From Phycisphaerales bacterium (GTDB taxonomy: Bacteria > Planctomycetota > Phycisphaerae > Tepidisphaerales > Tepidisphaeraceae): DNA of 15,189 nucleotides. Below, piece after piece: positions 6,955 to 14,438 of this stretch. The DNA is taken from NCBI GenBank assembly GCA_028288875.1, contig JAQGHK010000644.1:1-15189 (forward strand), given 5' to 3'. The position numbers and the translations under genes were made by a program. Each line of letters starts with the position of its first letter. Position 1 is the stretch's first letter. The notes under the pieces were generated by a model. That model was given only the letters and a program-made list of their open reading frames with translations. It was not told the origin of the DNA and searched no databases.

Positions 6955-8939
6955 GCCGTCTCCTCCAGCTCAGCATCCTTGATTCGCTGGGCGCCTTGTT
7001 TGGCATTTCCCACCTCACCGGGCCGGCCGGCGCGGTCCATGTGCGAGAGCATTTCTGCCGGTACGGCCGGCTCGTCGGAGAGCTGCACGCGGGCGATCTC
7101 GCGGTAGTGGCCGTCCTCGGCCATCAATTGATTGTGCGTGCCGAGCTGCGTCACGCGGCCTTGTTCCAGCACAACGACCAAGTCGGCAGACTTCACGGTG
7201 CTGATGCGGTGCGCGATCACAAAGGTCGTGCGGCCGAACAGCGTCAGCCGCATACCGCGGCGGATGAGGTCTTCGGTTTCGGCATCAATGGCAGCCGTCG
7301 CGTCGTCCAGGACCAGCACGCGCGGATTGGTGACAATCGCCCGGGCGATGGCCAGGCGTTGCCGCTGGCCGCCGGAAAGGTTCATGCCGCGCTCGCCGAG
7401 CTGGGTGTCGTAGCCTTGCGGGAGTTTTTCGATGAATTCGTGCGCCTGCGCCAGCCGCGAGGCTGATTCGATCGATCCCTGATCAATCCCGGGCCGCCCG
7501 TAAGCGATATTGGCCGACACACTGTCGCTGAACAAATACGTTTCCTGGAACACCAGGCTCACCTGCGACCGCAGGCTGGAGAGCGAGAAATCGCGAAGGT
7601 CCACGCCGTCCAGCGTGATGCGGCCGCGCTGCGGGTCGTAAAACCGGGCGATCAGGTTGATCAGCGACGTCTTACCCGCGCCGGTCGGCCCGACGATGGC
7701 CACGATCGCGCCGCCCGGCACTTTGAAGCTCACGTCGCAAAGCACCGGCTTATCGGGGTTGTAGCCGAAGCAAACGTCTTCAAAGACCACCTCGCCGATG
7801 CCGCGCTTGGGCACCTCAATGGGATTGGTCTTCTCCGGCACCGTCGGGACGAAGCTGATGACTTCCCACAGTCGGCGGGCGCTGACGATGGCATTTTGGT
7901 ACTGCTCATTGATCGTCGCCACCTGCTGCAGGCGGCCAAGGATCGCGCCCATGGCACCGCCGAGAATGACCAGATCGCCGACACTCAGCGCGCCGGCGAT
8001 GTTCTTCCCTTTGCCGAGGATCAGCAGCAGCCCCGCGACGAAGAACAGCGACAAATGGCTCGCCGAGGCGATCAGCCGAATCACCGGCTGGAAATTGGCG
8101 AACAGCCGCACGCGCTTCAGGACGCGCACCTGAAATTCAGTCGCGGCCTTCGTGTATTTGGCCACTTCCTGCTTCTCGGTGGCGAACGCTTTGATCACGT
8201 GCACGCCGGCGGCGTTTTCGGTGATGACCTGGATCGATGCGTCTTCCGCCTCCAGCACGGCCTTGGCGGCGGGTTGAACCTTTTTGCTGAAGCGGATCGT
8301 GTAGATCGTCCAGATCGGCAGCGGCGCCAGGGCGAGCAACGCCACCCAGACGTTCTTCGACAGGATCAGCAGGATGTAGCCGGTCACCACGAGGATGATT
8401 TCCAGCGTCAGCAACAACGCCGACTGGGCGAACGTGCGAACGTTCTGCAGGTCCGACAAAGACCGGTTAATCAACTGGCCGGAGCTGTTCGAATCATGGA
8501 AGCCGAAGCCGACGCGCTGCAGCTTGTCGTAGATCGCCTCGCGCAGGAAGAACACCATGTTCATGCTGAACTTGGAGTTGGCCACTTCGCGGGCGTACCG
8601 CAGGACGGCCATCGCGCACACGAAAACGACGAGCAGCAGCAACAGATACCGCAGCGTGAAGGCGTCGATATCGGTCGTCGAGAAAAACCACTTCCACAAA
8701 CCTTTATGGGTGGCATCGGTCGCGGTGTGGATCTTGTTCAGCTGATTGACCGCGCGGCCGGAGATCTGGACGGCGTACACCTCGACGGCAATCGCGCACG
8801 TAAGCACGACGCAGCACCAGGCTGCCTGGTTGCGCACGGGCTTGATGAACCCAAGCATCCAGAGCACCAGCGTGCGGTTGGGGACGGTCGGGGCACCAGT
8901 GTCGTTCGGAACCGGCTCCGCCGGTTGGGGCTGACTCAT
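6951..8939 (-). CDS. ABC exporter half-transporter with Asp in place of catalytic Glu (first subunit)
   Basis: A 662-residue type IV ABC exporter subunit. After about 25 Pro-rich residues, six membrane helices span about residues 38-335. The nucleotide-binding domain has Walker A GPTGAGKTS (417-425), Q-loop Gln465, an intact signature LSGGQ (521-525), Walker B VLVLDD with Asp546 where catalytic Glu is expected, and switch His577. A Glu-to-Asp change in one subunit and a weak signature in the other are the hallmark of heterodimeric exporters such as TM287/288 and BmrCD. The degenerate site here would be this Walker A/B plus the partner's MSLGQ. The C-terminus has a charged extension of about 40 residues after the ATPase. 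The frame continues upstream to a TTG at 8996, but ATG 8939 gives a more normal N-terminus. Neither has a strong ribosome binding site. Its stop overlaps the partner's GTG start. Confidence 0.92.
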   Translation of the reverse strand: MSQPQPAEPVPNDTGAPTVPNRTLVLWMLGFIKPVRNQAAWCCVVLTCAIAVEVYAVQISGRAVNQLNKIHTATDATHKGLWKWFFSTTDIDAFTLRYLLLLLVVFVCAMAVLRYAREVANSKFSMNMVFFLREAIYDKLQRVGFGFHDSNSSGQLINRSLSDLQNVRTFAQSALLLTLEIILVVTGYILLILSKNVWVALLALAPLPIWTIYTIRFSKKVQPAAKAVLEAEDASIQVITENAAGVHVIKAFATEKQEVAKYTKAATEFQVRVLKRVRLFANFQPVIRLIASASHLSLFFVAGLLLILGKGKNIAGALSVGDLVILGGAMGAILGRLQQVATINEQYQNAIVSARRLWEVISFVPTVPEKTNPIEVPKRGIGEVVFEDVCFGYNPDKPVLCDVSFKVPGGAIVAIVGPTGAGKTSLINLIARFYDPQRGRITLDGVDLRDFSLSSLRSQVSLVFQETYLFSDSVSANIAYGRPGIDQGSIESASRLAQAHEFIEKLPQGYDTQLGERGMNLSGGQRQRLAIARAIVTNPRVLVLDDATAAIDAETEDLIRRGMRLTLFGRTTFVIAHRISTVKSADLVVVLEQGRVTQLGTHNQLMAEDGHYREIARVQLSDEPAVPAEMLSHMDRAGRPGEVGNAKQGAQRIKDAELEETA

Positions 8940-8968
8940 GGGTAATCGTTTCCGCGCAGAAAAGGCAA

Positions 8969-8978
8969 ACGTTAACGT
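8969..8978. promoter_or_regulatory. Palindrome upstream of the ABC exporter
   Basis: ACGTTAACGT is a perfect 10-bp palindrome, 29 bases upstream of the exporter ATG and inside the 84-bp gap after the ZnuA-fold gene. It could be an operator half-site pair. A 10-mer palindrome can also occur by chance, and no promoter boxes can be tied to it. Confidence 0.2.
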
Positions 8979-9023
8979 CCTTGCGCCAAATGGCAATCGG
9001 CTGGACGAATTTCAGAGGGGCGA

Positions 9024-9866
9024 CTACCGCGTCGCGATTCGCAGCTGATCCAGATTGAACTTCAGTACGTCCAGATAGGACGCGTGTTGACCGTAATTGG
9101 GATAGCCCAGCGCATCGAGTGCGATCGCTTTCAAGCCGGTCTGCTCCTCGAGGTAAAGGATCGTGCCGGGCGGGGTGCCGAAGGGGACGATCAGCGTCCG
9201 CGCCCCGGCCGATTCGGCGGCGCGGCGGATGGATTCGGCGTCGGTCCGCTGGATGTGCAGCGGGTCGGCGGGCACAAGCACCTGATTCACGCCCAGCCGG
9301 GCCAGCAGGGGCTGAAATAGGTTCGACAGCACCACCACGTGGGCCGTTTTCGGCACGGCAAAGCCGGCCAGGGCGTCGTTCAGCTCTTTCGAGAAGGCGG
9401 CGGCGCGGGCGTGGACGTTGTCGGTCAGCCTCGGGAACTGCCGTCCGAGCGCGTCTGCCAGCAGCGTCGCCGTCCGGCCGGCCAGCACGGGGTCCAGGCA
9501 GAGCAGCCCATCGGCGGGGGCTTCATTGGAGCCGGGCGCCTGATCGACCGAAATCAGCCGGCTGGTGTTGCGGAACCGGTCTAAGTCGGCCCGGGCCCAG
9601 ATTTCGGTCCGGTCCAGGCCGTCGCAGAGGATGAAATCGGTGCCGGAAAATCGCTCGGCATCGCGGCGGGTCATGGCGACCTGGTCGATCGAGTCGCCCA
9701 GATCCAATAGCCAGTCCACCCGCACGTGCTCCCCGCCCACCTGCCGTGCCAGGTCGGCCAGCGGATAAAGCGTGGTGAACACGATCGCACGGCGGTCGCC
9801 CTCAACCGGGGCCGGGGCGCGATGACAGCCGGCCAGCAATGCCAGCACGAGGACGATCCGTTTCAA
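9024..9866 (-). CDS. ZnuA/TroA-fold lipoprotein lacking the family's metal-binding histidines
   Basis: A 280-residue lipoprotein with the architecture of the ZnuA/TroA family of metal-binding periplasmic proteins. The N-terminus MKRIVLVLALLAGC has a clean lipobox, with Cys14 as lipidation site. Family features follow: FTTLYPLADLARQVGG (30-45), FILCDGLDRTEIW (78-90), CLDPVLAG (123-130), ARLGVNQVLV (189-198), the ADPLHIQRTDAESIRRA helix and ALDALG (249-254). The metal ligands are mostly gone: the PHxxEPT site reads SIDQVAMT, the DPHxWLDP site reads DGLLCLDP, and the third His position in the HxAFxY segment reads VLSNLFQPL. Only the final Asp (Asp251) survives. The start is TTG 9866: AGGAG at 9876-9880 lies 9 bases upstream, the overlap with the upstream stop is TTGA, and Lys-Arg follow Met directly. 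TTG 9872 is an alternative with only 3-base spacing. No matching permease or ATPase is adjacent. The function is unknown, possibly ligand sensing or chaperoning with the overlapping membrane protein. Confidence 0.8.
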   Translation of the reverse strand: MKRIVLVLALLAGCHRAPAPVEGDRRAIVFTTLYPLADLARQVGGEHVRVDWLLDLGDSIDQVAMTRRDAERFSGTDFILCDGLDRTEIWARADLDRFRNTSRLISVDQAPGSNEAPADGLLCLDPVLAGRTATLLADALGRQFPRLTDNVHARAAAFSKELNDALAGFAVPKTAHVVVLSNLFQPLLARLGVNQVLVPADPLHIQRTDAESIRRAAESAGARTLIVPFGTPPGTILYLEEQTGLKAIALDALGYPNYGQHASYLDVLKFNLDQLRIATR

Positions 9867-11038
9867 TGCCAAAAGCTCCTCGCCACTTCGATAATGAACA
9901 GCACGACGACCAGTAGCTCCAGAAAGATCATCGTCCGCGTGGTGCTGTCGGCATGCAAGAGCTCGTAAATCTCATCGATCGCCTGCAGCTTGGCCTTCAC
10001 ACTGCCGTGCCAGTCGGCGAGGTGGAAGCGGCTGGCGAGGCCTTGGTAGAGGCGGGCGGAGTGCCAGTCGCCGAAGAACTTGGTGATATTGCTGAGTTCA
10101 TCGTTAATCCGAGCGGCGTCGACGCGCAGCTCACGCAGGCCGCGCTGGGTTTTGCGGGCCCCCCAGCTGCCGTTGCGCTTCAGGTCGCGATAGGCATTGT
10201 CGACGGCGTCGTCCAGAATCCGGTCATACGCCTCCAGCTCCGCCAATTGAACGTTGGCCAGCTCCATGAGGTAGAGCGTTTCGTCGAACTCGCGCGGGTC
10301 ATCGACGACCAAGGCCGCATCCCAGTCGATCACGCACAGATCGTCCTGGTAATAACTGAAATACCGGCTGCTGGATTCCTCGGCCTCCTGCACGCTGAGC
10401 AGTTCCGGGTCTTCCTCCTGCGTCAGCACGGCCGACACGTCGCGACGGTGGGCGGCCAGCCACTGCTCGGCCGAGATGTCGACGGCCGTATCGCTCTCAT
10501 CGGCCGCGTACACGCTCTGCAGCGGGCCATCGATGCAGAAGGCGGTGTACGCCTCCACATCGCCCAACTGCGGCACGGGCGTGATCAGGTAGGGCAGCAG
10601 TTCCTGGCGAACTTGCTCGCCGAGCGCGCGAGCGTCTTCACTGATGCTGCCGCCGCCTTGAAAGCGGAGATCATGGAAATCGACCAGCTCGCGCAGGTCG
10701 GCTACTTCGAACGGCACGCGCACACTGATCGAAAGCGCGCCCACCGGCATGATTTTGACAACCGTCTCCATCCGCACGAGCCCGCCGCGCGCCGCAAATT
10801 TTTCCACCGGCGGCAACCGCACCATCTGCGGACGATAGAAAAACAGCTGCTTCGGCGACCGCTTCGAGGCGTCCATCTGAAAGACGCTGACCCTCTGCCC
10901 GAGCAAAATCGGCAGCGGGTGCCGCTGCATGTCGTACGCCAGATCGAACGCGTACAAGTACACCACCTGCCCGCGCAATCGCCCGGCCCCGCGCGTGCGC
11001 GTGGGTGGCTTGGCGAGGCTCGGCGTGACGATCGACAT
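9863..11038 (-). CDS. DUF155/RMD1-like C-terminally anchored membrane protein
   Basis: A 391-residue protein that resembles the DUF155 family (yeast RMD1, human RMND1 and bacterial relatives), judged from layout and motifs. The N-terminal part carries GQVVYLYAFDLAYDM (23-37), where the family has an initial Y-x-F strand. Residues 224-245 (RYFSYYQDDLCVIDWDAALVV) and 258-275 (MELANVQLAELEAYDRIL) are followed by a long helical section to about 365. A single membrane helix closes the protein (about 370-386, MIFLELLVVVLFIIEV). This gives a large soluble domain with a C-terminal anchor, typical of the family, whose biochemical role in bacteria is unclear. The last 4 bases overlap the start of the ZnuA-fold lipoprotein, so the two are translationally coupled. 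No Shine-Dalgarno precedes the ATG, but a TACAAT lies 6 bases upstream of it. The family call is moderate; the topology and coupling are read directly. Confidence 0.6.
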   Translation of the reverse strand: MSIVTPSLAKPPTRTRGAGRLRGQVVYLYAFDLAYDMQRHPLPILLGQRVSVFQMDASKRSPKQLFFYRPQMVRLPPVEKFAARGGLVRMETVVKIMPVGALSISVRVPFEVADLRELVDFHDLRFQGGGSISEDARALGEQVRQELLPYLITPVPQLGDVEAYTAFCIDGPLQSVYAADESDTAVDISAEQWLAAHRRDVSAVLTQEEDPELLSVQEAEESSSRYFSYYQDDLCVIDWDAALVVDDPREFDETLYLMELANVQLAELEAYDRILDDAVDNAYRDLKRNGSWGARKTQRGLRELRVDAARINDELSNITKFFGDWHSARLYQGLASRFHLADWHGSVKAKLQAIDEIYELLHADSTTRTMIFLELLVVVLFIIEVARSFWH

Positions 11039-11044
11039 GCTTCT

Positions 11045-11050
11045 ATTGTA
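11045..11050 (-). promoter_or_regulatory. Candidate -10 box for a leaderless transcript
   Basis: TACAAT on the - strand, one mismatch from TATAAT, ends 6 bases before the ATG of the RMD1-like gene. A start of transcription about 7 bases downstream would fall on or beside the ATG. That would explain the missing ribosome binding site. No good -35 hexamer lies 16-18 bases upstream, so the call is weak. Confidence 0.25.
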
Positions 11051-11105
11051 ACCGGCGGCCGGATAAGGAACGGTTAGGCGGAAAGCCGAGAGGGGTTTGG
11101 CACCT

Positions 11106-11124
11106 ATGGCTTCCGTAAGCCCAT
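11106..11124 (-). terminator. Weak hairpin after the LuxR-type gene
   Basis: In the - strand, ATGGGCTT pairs with AAGCCAT around a 4-nt loop with one bulged G. It begins about 35 bases after the stop of the regulator gene and lies upstream of the RMD1-like gene. It is not followed by a T-run. It could separate the two transcription units. Confidence 0.25.
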
Positions 11125-11158
11125 TGATGTCAAATACTTATACTTTGATTCTGCGGGG

Positions 11159-11956
11159 CTAGCCGATGAACTTGGCCAGCAGTTCGGCGCGGCTGTTCAC
11201 ATGGAAGTGCTTGTAGAGGTGCTTGAAGTAGTCGCCGATCGTGTGCTCGCTGAGGCCTAGCCGATGGGCGATCTGCTTGCGGCTTTCGCCAGCGAGCACG
11301 TATAGCAAGGTTTCGCTGAGCCGTGGCGACAGGCGAGCCAAGTCCGGCGTGTTGGCGGCGACTTCCGTCCCGGCGCGGTGCAGCCAATCCATCTGACCCG
11401 TCACGGCGTGGACGATCGCACGCTCCCGCGGGGTGTAAGCGGAACGGCCCGGTCGACGGTGCAAACCGATGCCGCTCATCACGCCGTCGCCGAGCGGATA
11501 GAAGACGAAAATCAGGTGCTCAATATTCGTCTCGGCCAGCCAGCCGCGCATCAACACCTTGTCCGGCGGCGCGAGTCGTTCGACATCAAAGCAGACCGAG
11601 GTATGCCCGTCCAGTTGGACCTGGCTGCCGATGACTCGGGTGAATTCCTGTGACCCGGAGATGTGCCAGAGGCGGGTGCGCTCTTCGTCGTTGGCAAAGC
11701 CGCCATCGATAACCCAGAGCGGTCCGGGGTGTCCGTCGGTGAAGCCGCGGCTGAGCATCCAGGCCCAGACGTCGGCCCCGATGAGGTCGGCCAGTCCCTT
11801 GATCAGGACGCGTCGCCGCTCGCCCAAGGGCTCTACCATGCCGGCCACTGTGCCGAGCAAGCCGATGATCCGCACGACATCGTCGGGCGTGATGAGTGCT
11901 ATGTCATCCACAACATGACGCCCCCGGACGTCGAGTGATGAAACGCCTGATGACAT
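11159..11956 (-). CDS. LuxR-family transcriptional regulator
   Basis: A 265-residue DNA-binding regulator. Residues 207-264 form a LuxR/GerE-type helix-turn-helix: ARLSPRLSETLLYVLAGES, then KQIAHRLGLSEHTI with the recognition helix in SEHTIGDYFKHLYKHF, and the closing VNSRAELLAKF. The N-terminal 200 residues carry helices and strands that could form a GAF- or PAS-like sensor (about 30-165, for example LIGADVWAWML and HLIFVFYPLGDGVMSGIGL). No receiver domain and no acyl-homoserine-lactone-binding signature is visible, so the signal is unknown. ATG 11956 is the best start but has no strong ribosome binding site. It lies 67 bases downstream of the GH30 glycosidase on the same strand and may be co-transcribed with it or regulate it; this is inferred from position only. 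Confidence 0.85.
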   Translation of the reverse strand: MSSGVSSLDVRGRHVVDDIALITPDDVVRIIGLLGTVAGMVEPLGERRRVLIKGLADLIGADVWAWMLSRGFTDGHPGPLWVIDGGFANDEERTRLWHISGSQEFTRVIGSQVQLDGHTSVCFDVERLAPPDKVLMRGWLAETNIEHLIFVFYPLGDGVMSGIGLHRRPGRSAYTPRERAIVHAVTGQMDWLHRAGTEVAANTPDLARLSPRLSETLLYVLAGESRKQIAHRLGLSEHTIGDYFKHLYKHFHVNSRAELLAKFIG

Positions 11957-12023
11957 TCAGCAGGCTGGGCTGCACTTGTCGCCGTTCGAAGCGCTGCGGT
12001 CAACATGAGGAAATTCGCCCGTG

Positions 12024-14201
12024 CTAGATCGCACGGCCGCCAATCATCAGGCCGGTTCGCTTGTCATTCGACGTTAATGTGAACGTGATCGCCGGCGTGG
12101 TGGCTTTGAAGCCTTGCGGGAAGACACGGCGTACGCGGTATGTGCCGGCCGCCAAGCCGGCGAAGCTGAAATTTCCGGCCGAATCAGTCTTGGTCTGCTT
12201 CTCGCCGGCATCGAGACTGCCGTTGTTGTTGGCGTCCAGATAGATGACTTTGCTGACCGCATTCGATTCACCAGAATCCTGCTTTCCGTTCCCATTGGTG
12301 TCGCCGAAAGAATGGCCGCTGATCGACGCGCCGGTGACCGCCGGAGGAGTGACGGTCATTTTGACCGAACCGAGATACGCGCCCGTCACGCTCATCGCCC
12401 CGCGCTTCAGCCGCGTGACGCTCGGCGGCGTGGTAATTGCATAGCCGTTGACGACTTCGCGCCGCACGCGATAGATGCCGCTGGCCAGACCGCTGAATTT
12501 GTAGCGCCCGTTGGCGTCGGTGATGGCCGTCGGCTCGCGCCGATCGCGCACGCCGTCGGCGTCCATATCCAGGAAAACCTTATCCCCGCCCAAGCCGGCT
12601 TCGCCTTTATCCTGTTTACCGTTCTTGTTCTTGTCGTTGAAATAAACGCCCACGATGCTGCCCGCCGCGACGGACGACGCCACATTCCCCGTCGTGCCGA
12701 CGAGCGTAAAGATGCTCTTGGCGGGCATGTTCACGATCACCTGCCCGTGCGAGATGCGGTACGCCTTAAGCGCCTTCCACGTGAACGATTCGGTCGATGC
12801 GTACGCCGTCTTGAACGCCGACAGGGTGATGCCATCCAGCTTCAACGTAACGTCCTGCGCCTGATCAGAACTGTTCACCAGCACGCTGGTGAGCGTCTTC
12901 GCTTTGTCATCCACAAACGCGCTGACTTCCACGGCGGTTGGATCATTGCCGGTCGTCTGCAGCCGCACCGCGCCGGGGCGGATGTACTTGGAAAAGTGTT
13001 TGAATGCTTCGTACTTGTTCGACGTGTAATCCGCGCCGGTCATCAGGGCTTCGCCGCTGTCGCTGCTGTTGGTGATGCCCCAGTAGACGTAGGCGCTGAT
13101 ATTGCCGTACACCAGCGCGTCCTGCACCGCGCCGGCGAAGCGCATCGTGCCGTTCCAGGTGTTGGAATAGCCGCTGGACTCGGTCATGTATGATTCTTTG
13201 TGGTCGCTTTTAATGCCGGCGAACGTGCCGTAATCGCCACCGCCCGTGTAGCCGTTCCAGTAGCGGGACCACATCTCGGGGCTGCGCATGGATGTCACGC
13301 CATCATTGGCATAGCCGTGAATGGCATAGGTATCGACCGCGGCGAGCGCCGCCGGGTCTTGCCGCAAGGCTTTGATATACGCCATCTGCCGATTGAGGAT
13401 GCCGGTGTTGTCGGTCGCGCCGACGCCGACGTCTTCCGGCCCGATGATCTTGGTCGTGATGCCGTAAATCTTGAACCAGTGATCGACCGCCTTTACCGCT
13501 TTCACGTACAGCTCCGGCGAATAGACCGCGCTGCTGTAGTACTCGTGAAACGCCAGCTCGTTCTGAATGCTGATGGCGGAGAGATGAACGCCGTAGGCTT
13601 TTTCGAATCCGTACACGTACGCCGAGATGTAGCGGGCGAACTGAGTAAGATTCGCATCGGTATCAATCAGGCTGCCGCCGGCGGTGTTGCCGGTTTTATC
13701 GTCAAAGGTCGGCATCACGCCGGTCGGCTTGCCGTTGAACGCGCTGACTTCTTCGCCTTTCATCCAGTACGGCGGCGACCAGAAGCTGCCGATGAGGCTG
13801 ACTTCGCTCCCATACTTGAGCGCGGCCCGCGCCATCTGGCCGTACTTTTTGATGTTGAAATTATTGAAGTCGAACATCGCGGCGTTGGCCTCAATGTGCG
13901 GGCCCATCACCACGGGCGCGCCGATGGATTTCCCCCCGTTCGCCGTCGTGCCGGCCAGGATCCAGGGATTAAGCACTACGCGAAACATGCTGGCTCCGAG
14001 ATCGCGGTAATACGCCTTCTGGAACTGCGGGGTCTTCACCAGCGAGACCGACGTCACGCCGCCCAGGCTGGTACCGAAGCCATCAATGGTCTGCGCCCGC
14101 GCAGTGGAGATCGTCACCGTGGACAGGTGCTGGCGCGTCTCAAGCGACTCAATGACAGACAGAGAACGAAGCGGCCGAGCCGCTGGGGCGGGATGGTGCA
14201 T
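12024..14201 (-). CDS. Secreted GH30-family glycoside hydrolase with two SdrD_B-type repeats
   Basis: A 725-residue exported enzyme. Residues 14-27 (SLSVIESLETRQHL) are a variant of the planctomycete LEPR-XLL N-terminal motif. Residues 29-505 form a GH30-like (clan GH-A) (beta/alpha)8 barrel plus a small beta domain. The start TIDGFGTSLGG (38-48), SFWSPPYWMKG (139-149), SIQNEL with Glu215 as probable acid/base, and YMTESSG with Glu341 as probable nucleophile are visible, and AYVYWG (370-375) follows. The nearest characterised GH30 activities act on xylan or other beta-linked polysaccharides; the exact substrate is not readable. GH30 enzymes usually have QNEP; this one has QNEL. Two SdrD_B/Cna-B-like modules follow (about 514-610 and 626-715). 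Each carries two DxNxNGxxDxGE-like calcium loops, at 523-534, 545-556, 634-645 and 656-667. No C-terminal anchor is seen. The protein is probably secreted or surface-held for polysaccharide breakdown. Confidence 0.85.
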   Translation of the reverse strand: MHHPAPAARPLRSLSVIESLETRQHLSTVTISTARAQTIDGFGTSLGGVTSVSLVKTPQFQKAYYRDLGASMFRVVLNPWILAGTTANGGKSIGAPVVMGPHIEANAAMFDFNNFNIKKYGQMARAALKYGSEVSLIGSFWSPPYWMKGEEVSAFNGKPTGVMPTFDDKTGNTAGGSLIDTDANLTQFARYISAYVYGFEKAYGVHLSAISIQNELAFHEYYSSAVYSPELYVKAVKAVDHWFKIYGITTKIIGPEDVGVGATDNTGILNRQMAYIKALRQDPAALAAVDTYAIHGYANDGVTSMRSPEMWSRYWNGYTGGGDYGTFAGIKSDHKESYMTESSGYSNTWNGTMRFAGAVQDALVYGNISAYVYWGITNSSDSGEALMTGADYTSNKYEAFKHFSKYIRPGAVRLQTTGNDPTAVEVSAFVDDKAKTLTSVLVNSSDQAQDVTLKLDGITLSAFKTAYASTESFTWKALKAYRISHGQVIVNMPAKSIFTLVGTTGNVASSVAAGSIVGVYFNDKNKNGKQDKGEAGLGGDKVFLDMDADGVRDRREPTAITDANGRYKFSGLASGIYRVRREVVNGYAITTPPSVTRLKRGAMSVTGAYLGSVKMTVTPPAVTGASISGHSFGDTNGNGKQDSGESNAVSKVIYLDANNNGSLDAGEKQTKTDSAGNFSFAGLAAGTYRVRRVFPQGFKATTPAITFTLTSNDKRTGLMIGGRAI

Positions 14202-14358
14202 AGATCCGGGTTTTGGGCAGGCGGCCAGGAGAAAAAATCAGGAACAACAACGCGGCGAAACAACGCAACGGGAACGAAGCCGGGGCGATATCTCTTCTAC
14301 GTTTAAAGACGTCGGCCGGATCGGGAAATTCCTGAAAAAAATCCGTGAAATCACCCAT
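14149..14358 (-). CDS. Possible small protein upstream of the glycosidase (69 residues, doubtful)
   Basis: An ATG at 14358 is preceded by GGGAG (14364-14368) at 5-base spacing, the best ribosome binding site on this strand near the glycosidase. The frame encodes a 69-residue peptide beginning MGDFTDFFQEFPDPADVF, with a basic KRRR and one hydrophobic stretch (CFAALLFLIF). It ends 53 bases inside the glycosidase in a different frame. It could be a leader peptide that couples translation, a tiny membrane protein, or chance. No family is recognised. Confidence 0.2.
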   Translation of the reverse strand: MGDFTDFFQEFPDPADVFKRRRDIAPASFPLRCFAALLFLIFSPGRLPKTRIYAPSRPSGSAASFSVCH

Positions 14359-14381
14359 AAAAGCTCCCAAAGCGTGAATTA

Positions 14382-14392
14382 GCCTAAGTGCA
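14382..14392 (+). repeat. First copy of an 11-bp motif (GCCTAAGTGCA)
   Basis: The same 11 bases recur exactly at 14439-14449, and a close inverted version lies at 14512-14528. The first copy sits upstream of the glycosidase on its coding strand as TGCACTTAGGC. It could be an operator or the remnant of a small duplicated element. Confidence 0.35.
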
Positions 14393-14438
14393 TTTTTTGA
14401 CGCCAATCTTGCTCCGAATAATTACAAACGCGCAGCGC

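Noticed and set aside
7896..8945. A 349-codon open frame on the + strand
   Set aside because: It is antisense to a confident ABC exporter subunit and is rich in Arg, Gln, Asp and His from reverse-strand codon bias. No motif is visible.
8940..8996. TTG start at 8996 for the first ABC subunit
   Set aside because: It would add 19 residues without a clear ribosome binding site or family support, and ATG 8939 gives an ordinary N-terminus.
9953..11077. A 374-codon open frame on the + strand
   Set aside because: It mirrors the RMD1-like gene. The - strand has the coupled overlap, the membrane anchor and the family motifs; the + strand frame has none.
11128..11133. A perfect TTGACA -35 box on the - strand downstream of the LuxR-type gene
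   Set aside because: No acceptable -10 lies 16-18 bases further on; the nearest sequence, CATAGG, has poor match and spacing.
12114..14306. Two long + strand frames across the glycosidase
   Set aside because: Both are antisense to the GH30 enzyme, which shows catalytic motifs and calcium-loop repeats on the other strand.
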